Source of the DNA: Sphingobacterium sp. xlx-96
Lineage (GTDB): Bacteria > Bacteroidota > Bacteroidia > Sphingobacteriales > Sphingobacteriaceae
DNA: 64,000 bases
Assembly: GCF_011007365.1 (NCBI RefSeq)
Contig: NZ_WFKM01000002.1
Coordinates: 1 to 64,000 of the forward strand
Reading direction: 5' to 3'
Part shown: positions 7,682 through 16,888 of the stretch, one piece after another
Numbering within the stretch: the first letter of the stretch is position 1
Layout of the letters: every line of letters begins with the position of its first letter
The notes under the pieces: generated by a model
Seen by the model: the letters and a program-made list of their open reading frames with translations, nothing else
Databases searched by the model: none
What the model was told of the DNA's origin: nothing
Translations under genes and position numbers: made by a program

Positions 7682-9364
7682 CTATTTAACCAGTTTTTTG
7701 TAACGGATACGTTTGGGACCTACATCCCCTAATCTCTTTTTTCTATTCTCTTCATATTCCGAATAATTCCCTTCATAGAAATAGACTTGTGAATCTCCTT
7801 CAAAGGCTAAAATATGGGTACAAATTCGATCTAAGAACCATCTATCGTGCGAGATAACAACAGCACAGCCGCCAAAGTTTTCCAGCCCCTCTTCTAATGC
7901 ACGTAGTGTATTTACATCAATATCATTTGTGGGCTCATCTAATAATAGAACATTCGACGCCTTTTTCAATGTAATAGCGAGGTGAACCCGATTACGTTCC
8001 CCTCCAGACAGTACCCCAACTTTCTTCTGCTGATCCGCACCGTTAAAATTAAATTTTGAAACGTAGGCTCTGGAATTTGTAGAACGATTGCCCAACATAA
8101 TATTATCATTACCTTCTGTAATGTTTTCCCAAACTGACTTTTCAGGGTCTAAGTCGTTATGCAGCTGATCGACATAGCCCAAAACCACAGTCTCACCGAC
8201 TTTGAAAGTTCCTGTATCCGGAGTTTCCTGTCCAGTTATTAAACGAAACAACGTTGTCTTTCCAGCTCCATTTGGACCGATGATCCCGACAATACCTGCC
8301 GGAGGCAGTGAAAAACTAAGATTTTCAAATAAAATTCGATCTCCATACGCTTTGGATATATTATCTGCCTCTATCACGACATTTCCAAGACGGGGACCAG
8401 GAGGAATAAACAACTCTAGCTTCTCTTCTCTTTCCTTAGTCTCCTCAGAAGCTAGTTTTTCATAGTTATGCAGACGCGCTTTGGATTTAGCATGTCTGGC
8501 TTTCGGAGCCATACGTACCCACTCTAACTCTCGCTCTAGCGTTTTTTGACGTTTTGATTCTGTCTTTTCCTCTTGTGCTAACCGCTTAGACTTCTGATCC
8601 AACCATGAAGAATAATTTCCTTTCCATGGAATACCTTCGCCTCGGTCAAGTTCTAATATCCACCCTGCTACATTATCCAAGAAATATCGATCGTGTGTTA
8701 CAGCGATGACCGTCCCTTTATAATGTTGCAAATGTTGTTCTAACCAATCAATAGATTCTGCATCCAAATGGTTAGTCGGCTCATCGAGCAATAACACGTC
8801 GGGTTCTTGTAATAGTAACCGACAAAGAGCGACTCTACGGCGCTCTCCTCCTGACAAATTGGCAATTTTAGATTCTGGCTCCGGACAGCGAAGCGCGTCC
8901 ATCGCGCGCTCTAGTTTAGAATCCAATTCCCAAGCATTAGTGGCATCTATTTTGTCCTGTAGTTCGCCCTGTCTAGCTAACAATTTATCCATTTCATCTG
9001 GATTCTCATATACTTCAGGCAAACCAAAACGATCATTAATCTCTTCATATTCTTTCAGAATCGCTGTAATCTCTGCTACACCTTCTTCTACAATCTCTTT
9101 CACCGTCTTCTCCAAGTCCAATTCTGGTTCCTGTGCTAAATAACCAACCGAATATCCTGGAGAAAAGACCACCTCTCCTTGGAAGGATTTATCCAGTCCT
9201 GCAATAATTTTCAAAAGAGATGATTTACCTGATCCATTGAGACCTATAACACCGATTTTGGCACCATAGAAAAATGATAGATATATATTTTTTAGAACCT
9301 GCTTTTGGGGTGGGTAAATTTTATTTACACCAGCCATTGAAAAAATTATTTTTTCGTCTGACAT
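7682..9364 (-). CDS. ettA: energy-dependent translational throttle protein EttA (ABC-F)
   Basis: Ribosome-associated ABC-F ATPase that gates early translation elongation at the E site depending on ATP/ADP. At 560 residues it has the EttA size and two ABC domains: Walker A GLNGSGKSS and signature LSGGERRRVALCRLLLQ with DEPTNHLDAES in the first, GPNGAGKTT and LSGGERNRVHLA with DEPTNDIDVNTLRALEE in the second. Between them is a charged linker. The C-terminal EENRKKRLGDVGPKRIRYKKL tail is typical. It is the first gene of a three-gene operon with the FixL-like kinase and receiver-Crp regulator, an unusual pairing of translation control and oxygen signalling. Confidence 0.93.
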   Translation of the reverse strand: MSDEKIIFSMAGVNKIYPPQKQVLKNIYLSFFYGAKIGVIGLNGSGKSSLLKIIAGLDKSFQGEVVFSPGYSVGYLAQEPELDLEKTVKEIVEEGVAEITAILKEYEEINDRFGLPEVYENPDEMDKLLARQGELQDKIDATNAWELDSKLERAMDALRCPEPESKIANLSGGERRRVALCRLLLQEPDVLLLDEPTNHLDAESIDWLEQHLQHYKGTVIAVTHDRYFLDNVAGWILELDRGEGIPWKGNYSSWLDQKSKRLAQEEKTESKRQKTLERELEWVRMAPKARHAKSKARLHNYEKLASEETKEREEKLELFIPPGPRLGNVVIEADNISKAYGDRILFENLSFSLPPAGIVGIIGPNGAGKTTLFRLITGQETPDTGTFKVGETVVLGYVDQLHNDLDPEKSVWENITEGNDNIMLGNRSTNSRAYVSKFNFNGADQQKKVGVLSGGERNRVHLAITLKKASNVLLLDEPTNDIDVNTLRALEEGLENFGGCAVVISHDRWFLDRICTHILAFEGDSQVYFYEGNYSEYEENRKKRLGDVGPKRIRYKKLVK

Positions 9365-9406
9365 ATCTTTTTAGACCTAAACTTTTATATTTTTATTTTT
9401 ATGCAT

Positions 9407-9433
9407 CAAAGATACCAAATTCGCAACGAATTG
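9407..9433 (-). promoter_or_regulatory. ettA promoter with adjacent palindrome
   Basis: The minus-strand -7 box TATCTTTG (9414-9407) matches TAnnTTTG. An inverted repeat AATTCG-CAA-CGAATT (about 9419-9433) covers the spacer and -33 region, where a repressor could bind. No good TTTG -33 element is visible. Confidence 0.5.
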
Positions 9434-9618
9434 TGAAACACTGTAGCTATACTATACATCAAAACGTTATATATCAACGAACGTATCCTGCCATTTTGGC
9501 TTCATCTCTCTGTGGCTTGATTGTTGATAATTTATAGAAAATAATAGGTCGGGATTTACATTTATTTCATACATTTATAAAAGTCCTAACTTAGTTTAAA
9601 AGAAAGAAAGGTAATTAC

Positions 9619-12162
9619 ATGGAAGCAAAATTCTCACCAAGAGTCAAAGATGTGATATCTTATAGCCGAGAAGAAGCATTACGTCTTCGTCATGACTATA
9701 TAGGCACAGAACATCTATTACTTGGACTTATTCGAGAAGGTGATGGGGTGGCGATAAAAATCCTTAGAAATCTATTAGTAGATACGGCTTCGATCCGTCA
9801 GTCTATTGAGGATGCTGTAAAAGGTTCATCGGTATCCAGAGCACCGGTAGGATCAGTCCCGCTAACGAAACAAGCGGAAAAGGTATTGAAGATTACATAT
9901 CTTGAAGCTAAAATTTTCAAAAGTGACATTATAGGCACCGAACATTTACTGTTGGCTATACTGCGGGACGAAGACAACATCGCCTCACAAATCTTACAAC
10001 AATTCAATGTGACATACGATTTATTCAAGAATGAAGTAGAACAGAATAAAGCTACGATTACAGATGAAGCTCCTGGGTCGTCTACACCTGATGATGACTA
10101 TGCAGAAGAAGAAAACTTTTCGGCACCGAAAAAAGTCTCCGATATCAAATCCAAGACTCCAGTTCTTGACAATTTTGGTAGGGATCTAACTCGTGCGGCT
10201 GAAGAGGGCAAACTAGATCCTATTGTGGGTCGTGAAAAGGAAATCGAACGTGTATCTCAGATCCTATCTCGTCGTAAGAAAAACAATCCAATTCTTATCG
10301 GTGAACCAGGGGTTGGTAAATCAGCAATAGCAGAAGGTCTTGCTCTACGTATTGTACAACGCAAAGTTTCACGTGTATTATTTAATAAACGTGTGGTCAC
10401 ACTAGATCTTGCTTCGCTTGTTGCTGGCACCAAATACAGAGGACAATTTGAAGAGCGTATGAAAGCAGTCATGAATGAGCTTGAAAAATCTCCTGATGTG
10501 ATCCTATTCATCGATGAGATCCACACAATTGTAGGAGCAGGTGGAGCGTCAGGCTCGCTAGATGCTTCAAACATGTTTAAGCCAGCACTAGCTCGTGGTG
10601 AAATCCAATGTATCGGAGCGACAACACTGGATGAATACCGTCAATTTATAGAAAAAGATGGGGCTCTCGATAGGCGATTCCAAAAGGTGATGATCGAGCC
10701 AGCTTCTCATGATGAGACTATTGAAATCCTCAACAGAATAAAAGACAAATATGAAGAACATCATAACGTCAATTATACGCCAGAAGCATTAGAAGCTTGT
10801 GTCACGTTAACAACTCGATATATTACAGATCGTTTTTTACCGGACAAAGCCATTGATGCTCTTGATGAAGCGGGATCTCGTGTACATCTTACCAATATCC
10901 ATGTTCCCCAATCTATCATTGATATTGAAGAGAAAATCGAAGAGATTAAAGTCGAAAAGAACAAAGTTGTCCGCTCTCAAAAGTATGAGGAAGCAGCAAA
11001 GCTTCGGGATACAGAAAAGAAACTGTTAGAAGAACTGGACAAGGAGAAGGCGGCATGGGAGGCTGAAACCAAAAGTAAACGTTATACGGTTACAGAAGAC
11101 AATGTAGCCGAAGTAGTTTCTATGATGACAGGTATCCCTGTGCAACGGGTAAGTCAAACTGATAGTCAAAAATTACTGAACATGGGTGAGTCCATGAAAG
11201 GACGAATTATAGGTCAGGATGATGCTGTTCATAAATTGGTCAAAGCAATACAACGAACACGCGCAGGATTGAAAGACCCTAAAAAGCCTATCGGTTCCTT
11301 CATCTTTTTGGGGCCTACCGGTGTCGGTAAAACAGAACTTGCTAAAGAATTAGCTCGGTTTATGTTTGATTCTGAAGATTCTTTGATTCAGGTCGACATG
11401 AGTGAATACATGGAGAAATTTGCCGTATCTAGGTTAGTTGGGGCGCCTCCAGGATATGTAGGTTATGAAGAAGGAGGGCAACTTACAGAGAAAGTCCGCC
11501 GTAAACCGTATTCCGTTGTATTATTAGACGAAATAGAAAAGGCCCATCCCGATGTCTTCAATCTTCTTCTCCAAGTACTTGATGAAGGACAGCTGACGGA
11601 TAGTCTAGGTCGGAAAGTTGACTTCAGAAATACGATTATTATCATGACTTCTAATATTGGAGTCCGTCAATTAAAAGAGTTTGGTCAAGGGGTTGGGTTT
11701 ACAACTGCTGCAAAGGAGAATCAAGCAGATTCGCATTCTAGAGGTGTCATAGAAACAGCCTTAAAACGCGCATTTGCTCCTGAGTTTTTAAACCGTATCG
11801 ATGATGTGATTGTTTTCAATTCACTAACGAAAGAAAATATTTTCAAGATTATCGATATTGAATTGAGATCCCTCTTTGGGCGTATAGAGGCACTAGGGCA
11901 TTCCATTAACCTAACGAACAAAGCTAAAGAGTTTATTGCCGAAAAGGGCTATGATACTAACTTTGGTGCGCGTCCATTGAAACGAGCAATACAAAAGTAT
12001 CTTGAAGATCCAATTGCTGAAGAAATCCTCAAAGGAGAACTTAAAGCTAATGCTGTGATTATGGTAGATCTCGATGAAGAGAAAAAAGAAATCGTAGTTA
12101 AAGGAGGTAATTCTGGGGACAGTTCTGTCTCATCAGATGTAAGCGAAGAAAACGAAAAATAA
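9619..12162 (+). CDS. clpC: Clp protease ATPase subunit ClpC
   Basis: AAA+ unfoldase that feeds substrates to ClpP. The 847-residue protein has two N-terminal Clp repeats (about 5-145, each with the GTEHLLLxxxR pattern). The first AAA module has GEPGVGKS and LFIDEIHTIVGAG; a UVR-like middle segment (QKYEEAAKLRDTEKKLLEEL, about 450-470) follows; the second AAA module has GPTGVGKTE and VVLLDEIEKAHPDVFN. A C-terminal D2 domain ends in an acidic Ser/Glu-rich tail. The UVR-like segment and single long chain mark ClpC rather than ClpB or ClpA. It is preceded by a purine-rich AAAGAAAGG and followed by a strong terminator; transcribed alone, divergently from ettA. Confidence 0.95.
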   Translation: MEAKFSPRVKDVISYSREEALRLRHDYIGTEHLLLGLIREGDGVAIKILRNLLVDTASIRQSIEDAVKGSSVSRAPVGSVPLTKQAEKVLKITYLEAKIFKSDIIGTEHLLLAILRDEDNIASQILQQFNVTYDLFKNEVEQNKATITDEAPGSSTPDDDYAEEENFSAPKKVSDIKSKTPVLDNFGRDLTRAAEEGKLDPIVGREKEIERVSQILSRRKKNNPILIGEPGVGKSAIAEGLALRIVQRKVSRVLFNKRVVTLDLASLVAGTKYRGQFEERMKAVMNELEKSPDVILFIDEIHTIVGAGGASGSLDASNMFKPALARGEIQCIGATTLDEYRQFIEKDGALDRRFQKVMIEPASHDETIEILNRIKDKYEEHHNVNYTPEALEACVTLTTRYITDRFLPDKAIDALDEAGSRVHLTNIHVPQSIIDIEEKIEEIKVEKNKVVRSQKYEEAAKLRDTEKKLLEELDKEKAAWEAETKSKRYTVTEDNVAEVVSMMTGIPVQRVSQTDSQKLLNMGESMKGRIIGQDDAVHKLVKAIQRTRAGLKDPKKPIGSFIFLGPTGVGKTELAKELARFMFDSEDSLIQVDMSEYMEKFAVSRLVGAPPGYVGYEEGGQLTEKVRRKPYSVVLLDEIEKAHPDVFNLLLQVLDEGQLTDSLGRKVDFRNTIIIMTSNIGVRQLKEFGQGVGFTTAAKENQADSHSRGVIETALKRAFAPEFLNRIDDVIVFNSLTKENIFKIIDIELRSLFGRIEALGHSINLTNKAKEFIAEKGYDTNFGARPLKRAIQKYLEDPIAEEILKGELKANAVIMVDLDEEKKEIVVKGGNSGDSSVSSDVSEENEK

Positions 12163-12178
12163 ACGTTAAGTTCAAATA

Positions 12179-12210
12179 AAAAAACCTGGCCTCTCGGTCA
12201 GGTTTTTTTA
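12179..12210. terminator. bidirectional terminator between clpC and DUF3472 gene
   Basis: Stem CCTGGCC (12185-12191) pairs with GGTCAGG (12196-12202) with one G-T wobble and a short loop, flanked by an A-run before and T7 after. It serves clpC on the plus strand and, through the A-run, the convergent minus gene. Confidence 0.85.
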
Positions 12211-12214
12211 TTTA

Positions 12215-13498
12215 TTAAGGCAGTTTATTGAAATCTATCACAGGAACAGTTCCTTTTCCTATCGCATCAAATTTACTACCAGGACTTACAATCTCACTAA
12301 AAAAACCACCGTTCTTGAGATAAAACCCTTCTTTTGTGACGCCACCGGTCGCATCTATCCGTTGCCTTTTCGTATATGTATTATCCACCGTAAACCGAGC
12401 CCTTTCGATAGGCTTCCACGTTTTATCAGCATAGTACCATTGGTTTTTATAAATTACTCTTCTCCCAAGATACCCTTGATTAGGATCAAAGTTTTCTAAG
12501 AAACTATGAAATCGCTTCAAATGGCTATCGGTCTGTGGACGCTTAAAACTTGCAATCAGCTTCCATTCATTTACTTCAGGAGCAAAAAACCAAGCTGTAA
12601 AATCTGTATTTCCCATTCCATCGGGACTACCTTTTAATAAAAACCTATAAGTATTTCCAGCTTTCCAATTATACTTAAGATAGCTTTGTCCTCCCGAGCC
12701 TTCATTTCCAAACTCTCCTGTATGCACCGAAGCACCCTTTTTCAACAGTCTTATCTTATGGTCCTCCGGTATTGATTTCGGATCATCCGTCTCGAATGGA
12801 CTCCATACAGAAAATAAAACACGTCTTTCTGAAGCTGAATTCACTTGAATACCAAAATATCCTTGTGCAAACCCTACAGCCATAAAGTATGATCCAATTT
12901 TATCTTCACCTACAGGGATCTTCATTTCGTTATAATAATAGCTCACAGTCTCACTTTCAGGCACCTCATATCCCATATGACAGGAAGGCCCCCTCCTACT
13001 CCAATAATAGAAACTAGGGTCATCTGAGAAAATTACCCCTTGCTGGACCGCAGAACCTGAAACAATAAGATGGCTCACCTCTGCCTGACCTTCCAATCCC
13101 TTTAGATCGAGATGGAGATATCCGGGTTCTTTGACCTTAAAAGTACCTAAATCGATATCCTTGAATTCTTCTTTATCAATGACGACGTGGTTTTTATTTT
13201 TTAAAAACACTATTCCTAATTGGGCTATTGATGACCCTATTTTTCTTCCCCGTAGTTTTATTTGAATATCGCCCTTTCCAAGTACTTTAAAATACGTACT
13301 TGTAATACGAGAATCTCCTGATACAATAAATGCAGTTTCCCTTCCGACCCTTGACTTCCCTGGACTTTCGCCTATTTGAAAGGCGTTACCAGCTAATGCT
13401 ACTTCATAGGGTTTTGTAGTTTGTGCCCAGATTTCGAGGCAAAAACTACACAAAAGAAAAGTAAGAAAGTAAAAAATAGACTTTGTGTTCTTCATCAT
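12215..13498 (-). CDS. secreted DUF5077/DUF3472 domain protein
   Basis: A 427-residue exported protein. The N-terminus is a signal peptide (hydrophobic core at about 8-24, likely cut after IWAQ). Residues of about 30-150 match the DUF5077 type of beta-rich domain. About 165-425 match DUF3472, recognisable from SCHMGYEVP, GSYFMAVGFAQGYFGIQVN and RRVLFSVWSPFETDDP. Such proteins are common in Bacteroidota, often near glycan-degradation genes, and are suspected carbohydrate binders or enzymes; no activity can be assigned from sequence. It stands alone here between clpC and argC. A second ATG one codon in is equally possible. Confidence 0.85.
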   Translation of the reverse strand: MMKNTKSIFYFLTFLLCSFCLEIWAQTTKPYEVALAGNAFQIGESPGKSRVGRETAFIVSGDSRITSTYFKVLGKGDIQIKLRGRKIGSSIAQLGIVFLKNKNHVVIDKEEFKDIDLGTFKVKEPGYLHLDLKGLEGQAEVSHLIVSGSAVQQGVIFSDDPSFYYWSRRGPSCHMGYEVPESETVSYYYNEMKIPVGEDKIGSYFMAVGFAQGYFGIQVNSASERRVLFSVWSPFETDDPKSIPEDHKIRLLKKGASVHTGEFGNEGSGGQSYLKYNWKAGNTYRFLLKGSPDGMGNTDFTAWFFAPEVNEWKLIASFKRPQTDSHLKRFHSFLENFDPNQGYLGRRVIYKNQWYYADKTWKPIERARFTVDNTYTKRQRIDATGGVTKEGFYLKNGGFFSEIVSPGSKFDAIGKGTVPVIDFNKLP

Positions 13499-13623
13499 TA
13501 AATATTAACTAAATTAAAATTTTTGAATTGGTTGATTCAGTATTACTCCCTAAAAATATCGTAATCAAAGCATACTATAAAAGATCTGACAACGATCAAA
13601 CGTTTGTCAAACAGGAATGTTAC

Positions 13624-13666
13624 GATAAAAAAAAGGCAGGTTTCCTAATCCTAGAAACCTGCCTTT
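13624..13666 (-). terminator. argC terminator
   Basis: Perfect 13-bp stem AAAGGCAGGTTTC (13632-13644) with GAAACCTGCCTTT (13654-13666). On the minus strand it is followed by a run of T (13634 down to about 13626). Confidence 0.9.
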
Positions 13667-13688
13667 GATATTATATTCTTTTGCAGAT

Positions 13689-14708
13689 TTAAAAACCTAC
13701 CGATTTAAGGTTTAATCCAGCTCTCTCGCTTAATCCAAACATAAGATTCATATTCTGAACAGCTTGACCAGATGCACCTTTTAACAAGTTGTCCGTAGCA
13801 TTTACAATAAGCAGCTTATCACCATGCTTTTCGAGATGAAGAATACTTTTATTGGTATTGACAACTTGCTTTAGATCGATGTTGACACGTGAAACAATGG
13901 TAAATGGGTGCTCCTGATAAAAATTTTCGTAATATGAATAGGCTTCTTCTTCTGTCAAATCTGCATCGACATAAATACTTGAAAAGATACCCCTGGGAAA
14001 AGCTCCACGTAATGGCACAAAATTAATACGTTTTGCTGCTCGATCCATTAATGTCCTATCTGAATCTTCTATAAAACCTTTTTGCAACTGATTTAACGAC
14101 TCAGAAATTTCTTGCAGATGTTGATGCTCAAAAGACTTATATGCTGAAAGATTTCCCGATCTCCAAGAGAAATGGGAAGTAGCGCCTGGTTTCTGTCCAG
14201 CTCCAGTAGACCCGGTAGTCGCCGTGATATGAACTTGCGCTGGCAATAGACTGTGAGCAGCCAAAGGCAAAAGTGCCAGTTGAATATTAGTTGCAAAACA
14301 ACCTGGATTAGCCACATAATGAGCAGACCGTATGGCATCACGATTTAACTCAGGCAGTCCATATATAAATTGTTGCCCTTGATATATTGAGTTAGCTTTA
14401 AGACGGTAATCTTGTGACAGATCAATTATCTTCACCTTAGACGCAACCGTATTTGATTCCAGAAACTTACGCGCATCTCCATGACCAACACACAAGAATA
14501 ACACATCTATTTCCGAATGAAAATCAGTAGTGAAGTATAGCTCTGTATCCCCCAAAAGGTCATTGTGCACCTCATATATTTTCTTACCAGCATTTGATCC
14601 GCTATTTGCAAATACAATATCCACATGGGGATGATAGATAAGGATCCGTAAGAGCTCTCCTCCTGTATAGCCTGCAGATCCGACGATGCCTACTTTAATT
14701 TTTTCCAT
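13689..14708 (-). CDS. argC: N-acetyl-gamma-glutamyl-phosphate reductase ArgC
   Basis: NADPH-dependent third step of arginine synthesis, making the semialdehyde from the acyl-phosphate. The 339-residue protein begins with a Rossmann motif, VGIVGSAGYTGGELLRIL, and carries the active-site Cys in ANPGCFATNIQLALLPL, followed by the TGSTGAGQ loop. Length is standard. It follows argG after 85 bp, but that gap contains an intrinsic terminator-like hairpin (14727-14761), so expression depends on readthrough or on a promoter I cannot see. Whether the carrier is an acetyl or succinyl group (as in some Bacteroides) cannot be read from the sequence. Confidence 0.95.
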   Translation of the reverse strand: MEKIKVGIVGSAGYTGGELLRILIYHPHVDIVFANSGSNAGKKIYEVHNDLLGDTELYFTTDFHSEIDVLFLCVGHGDARKFLESNTVASKVKIIDLSQDYRLKANSIYQGQQFIYGLPELNRDAIRSAHYVANPGCFATNIQLALLPLAAHSLLPAQVHITATTGSTGAGQKPGATSHFSWRSGNLSAYKSFEHQHLQEISESLNQLQKGFIEDSDRTLMDRAAKRINFVPLRGAFPRGIFSSIYVDADLTEEEAYSYYENFYQEHPFTIVSRVNIDLKQVVNTNKSILHLEKHGDKLLIVNATDNLLKGASGQAVQNMNLMFGLSERAGLNLKSVGF

Positions 14709-14726
14709 AAAATATGTTTTCTATCT

Positions 14727-14761
14727 AAAAAAAAGGGCACTACGTACAAAACGTGGCACCC
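14727..14761 (-). terminator. terminator or attenuator between argG and argC
   Basis: On the minus strand GGGTGCCACGT (14761-14751) pairs with ACGTAGTGCCC (14745-14735), two pairs being G-U and one a mismatch. Eight T residues (14734-14727) follow. It lies inside the arginine gene run, so it may set the level of argC relative to argG. Confidence 0.65.
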
Positions 14762-14793
14762 ATTTTCTTTATTAATACAATCTATTGATTGTC

Positions 14794-15981
14794 TTAACCC
14801 TTTTGGTTTACTTTGTGCCAAATAATAGTTTGATTCCCAAATATCTTTGAGAATCCTTTTACGTCATCCCCTGTATAACCTTCATTCATCTCACCATAAC
14901 TACCAAACTCATTATTCATCAAATCATGTGAAGATTCAATACCCACAATCACAAATCGATATGGATGTAATTCCACAATAACCCGTCCCGTAACGGTACT
15001 CTGTGAAGAGGACAAAAATGCCTCTATATCACGCATTACAGGATCGTGCATTTGCCCTTCATGCATCCAGTTGCCATAAAAACCCGAGATTTGATCTTTC
15101 CAGGCCAGCTGCCATTTTGTTAACGTATGCTTTTCCAAGGTATGATGTGCCTTTACCAAAATGATAGGTCCAGCTGCTTCAAAACCGACCCTTCCCTTGA
15201 TCCCTATGATAGTATCACCAACATGGATATCGCGTCCAATACCGTAAGGTTGCGCCATATCCTGTAATTGCTGTATTACAGCCACAGGGCCTATTTTATT
15301 TCCATTTAACGCCACAGGCTCACCTTTCTCAAAGTCAATTGTGACTGTTTGAGGAGCAGTAGAAGTGGCCGCAGTAGGCCATGCAGATTCTGGTAGATAC
15401 TGATTAGATGTTAAGGTCTCTGCACCTCCTACGGAAGTTCCCCAAAGTCCTTTATTAATGGAATATTTTGCTTTTTCCGCACTATAAGGGAAACCGTGAT
15501 TACCAAGATACTCAATCTCAGCCTCACGTGATAATTTCAAATCTCTAATTGGTGTTATTATCTCTACACCCGGGATCAGCGTATTAAAGATCATATCAAA
15601 ACGGACCTGATCATTTCCAGCACCCGTAGATCCATGTGCTACGCACTCTGCTCCGATCTTCTTCGCATAATTAGCTATCGCTGTCGCTTGGCAAACACGC
15701 TCCGCAGATACCGATAGCGGATAGGTTGCATTTTTCAGTACGTTACCGAAAATCAGGTATTTAATGGTGTCACGATAATAGTCTTGTGTTTCATCAATCG
15801 TAGTATGTGATTTTACACCGAGCTCGTATGCACGCGCTTCTATATTCTTTATTTCATCTTCTGAAAAACCACCTGTATTAACTACTACAGAGTGAACTTC
15901 CATACCTAAATCCCTAGAAAGATAAATACAGCAAAACGATGTATCTAAACCTCCACTGAATGCTAAAACTACTTTTTTCAT
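14794..15981 (-). CDS. argG: argininosuccinate synthase ArgG
   Basis: Joins citrulline and aspartate using ATP in the seventh step of arginine synthesis. The 395-residue protein opens with the PP-loop ATP site AFSGGLDTSFCCIYL and contains AHGSTGAGNDQVRFD and the GRDIHVGDTIIGIKGRVGFEAA segment. The match runs the full length of the family. Upstream, after 83 bp, lies the GNAT gene; the gap holds a terminator-like hairpin (16008-16029). Downstream argC is also preceded by a hairpin. Confidence 0.96.
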   Translation of the reverse strand: MKKVVLAFSGGLDTSFCCIYLSRDLGMEVHSVVVNTGGFSEDEIKNIEARAYELGVKSHTTIDETQDYYRDTIKYLIFGNVLKNATYPLSVSAERVCQATAIANYAKKIGAECVAHGSTGAGNDQVRFDMIFNTLIPGVEIITPIRDLKLSREAEIEYLGNHGFPYSAEKAKYSINKGLWGTSVGGAETLTSNQYLPESAWPTAATSTAPQTVTIDFEKGEPVALNGNKIGPVAVIQQLQDMAQPYGIGRDIHVGDTIIGIKGRVGFEAAGPIILVKAHHTLEKHTLTKWQLAWKDQISGFYGNWMHEGQMHDPVMRDIEAFLSSSQSTVTGRVIVELHPYRFVIVGIESSHDLMNNEFGSYGEMNEGYTGDDVKGFSKIFGNQTIIWHKVNQKG

Positions 15982-16007
15982 CTAATAAATATTTGTGAGT
16001 GCTTATT

Positions 16008-16029
16008 AAAAAAACGGCATAAATGCGTT
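16008..16029 (-). terminator. terminator-like hairpin between GNAT gene and argG
   Basis: On the minus strand AACGCAT-TT-ATGCCGTT folds with one bulged C and is followed by T7 (16014-16008). Stem is short, so it may be a partial attenuator rather than a full stop. Confidence 0.5.
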
Positions 16030-16064
16030 CTTCACACTCGTTTTGTGTTTAAGAGGGTATCAAT

Positions 16065-16781
16065 TCAAAATCCCTTTACTGGCTTCCTGCCCAAAGGGAA
16101 TAACATAACAAGCATTTTACGTGTCGATTTCCACAATTTCGCTTCAATACGCTTCAATAAAGATTGCTTTTTCGAAATACGGTCTAGTCGCTCCTTTGCT
16201 TCTGCTTTACGTTGTATCTTTTCTTTCAATTCCTTTTCTTTTTCAACAGGATCCCACAACATCGCTGTACACATACAATTTTTACGATCTTTACTCATCA
16301 ATATATCGTAATTTATACAACTTTGGCAACCTTTCCAAAATTCTTCATCTTGCGTTAATTCAGAATACGTTACGGGTTCATAGCCTAGGTCGGAATTAAT
16401 TTTCATCACTGCTAGTCCTGTTGTCAATCCAAATATTTTCGAATTGGGGTACTTCTCCCGAGATAGTTCGAATACTCGTTTTTTAATCGACTTTGCTAAT
16501 CCCACTTTGCGAAAAATAGGATTCACAATGAGTCCAGAATTCGCGACATAATCGCCGTGTCCCCAAGTCTCAATATAACAAAACCCCGCCCAAGTACCAT
16601 CTTTATGCAAAGCTATGACAGCCTTGCCTTCATTCATTTTCATAGCCACATATTCGGGCTTACGACGGGCAATACCTGTACCCCGAGCCTTTGCAGACTC
16701 AAACATTTCATCACAGATCTGCTCGGCATACCTAACATGATCTGCCGTAGCTGGGATAATTAAAAAATCTGAAATTGTCAT
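16065..16781 (-). CDS. GNAT N-acetyltransferase at head of arginine genes (candidate acylglutamate synthase)
   Basis: The 238-residue protein shows a GNAT domain in about residues 5-140: IPATADHVRYAEQICDEM at the start, a central WAGFCYIETWGHGDYVANSG, then the acyl-CoA loop region NPIFRKVGLAKSIKKRVF. After it comes a Cys cluster (CQSCINYDILMSK...NCMC) that may bind metal, then a Lys/Glu-rich helical tail. Its position as first gene before argG and argC, behind an Arg-rich leader ORF, suggests it acylates glutamate to begin the pathway; no classical argA or argJ lies here. Function is inferred from context only. Confidence 0.8.
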   Translation of the reverse strand: MTISDFLIIPATADHVRYAEQICDEMFESAKARGTGIARRKPEYVAMKMNEGKAVIALHKDGTWAGFCYIETWGHGDYVANSGLIVNPIFRKVGLAKSIKKRVFELSREKYPNSKIFGLTTGLAVMKINSDLGYEPVTYSELTQDEEFWKGCQSCINYDILMSKDRKNCMCTAMLWDPVEKEKELKEKIQRKAEAKERLDRISKKQSLLKRIEAKLWKSTRKMLVMLFPLGRKPVKGF

Positions 16782-16846
16782 CTTAAGATGTCGACCTAAA
16801 AATTAATACACTAAACGTGCGCTAAAAGTAATAACCAAGGATTAAG

Positions 16847-16870
16847 AAATTCATCGAGCCAGATGAATTT
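16847..16870 (-). other. leader hairpin 2 of arginine genes
   Basis: Nine-bp perfect stem, AAATTCATC with GATGAATTT, loop of six. Its loop and top (16854-16859, GCTCGA on the minus strand) are complementary to TCGAGC at 16905-16910 in hairpin 1, so the two structures could be mutually exclusive. No U-tract follows. Confidence 0.55.
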
Positions 16871-16888
16871 ACCATTAATAGAATTTTC

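Noticed and set aside
9437..9618. Search for a clpC promoter of the TAnnTTTG type
   Set aside because: No match with acceptable spacing; only TAGG- and TAAC-type near-misses, so no promoter is reported for clpC.
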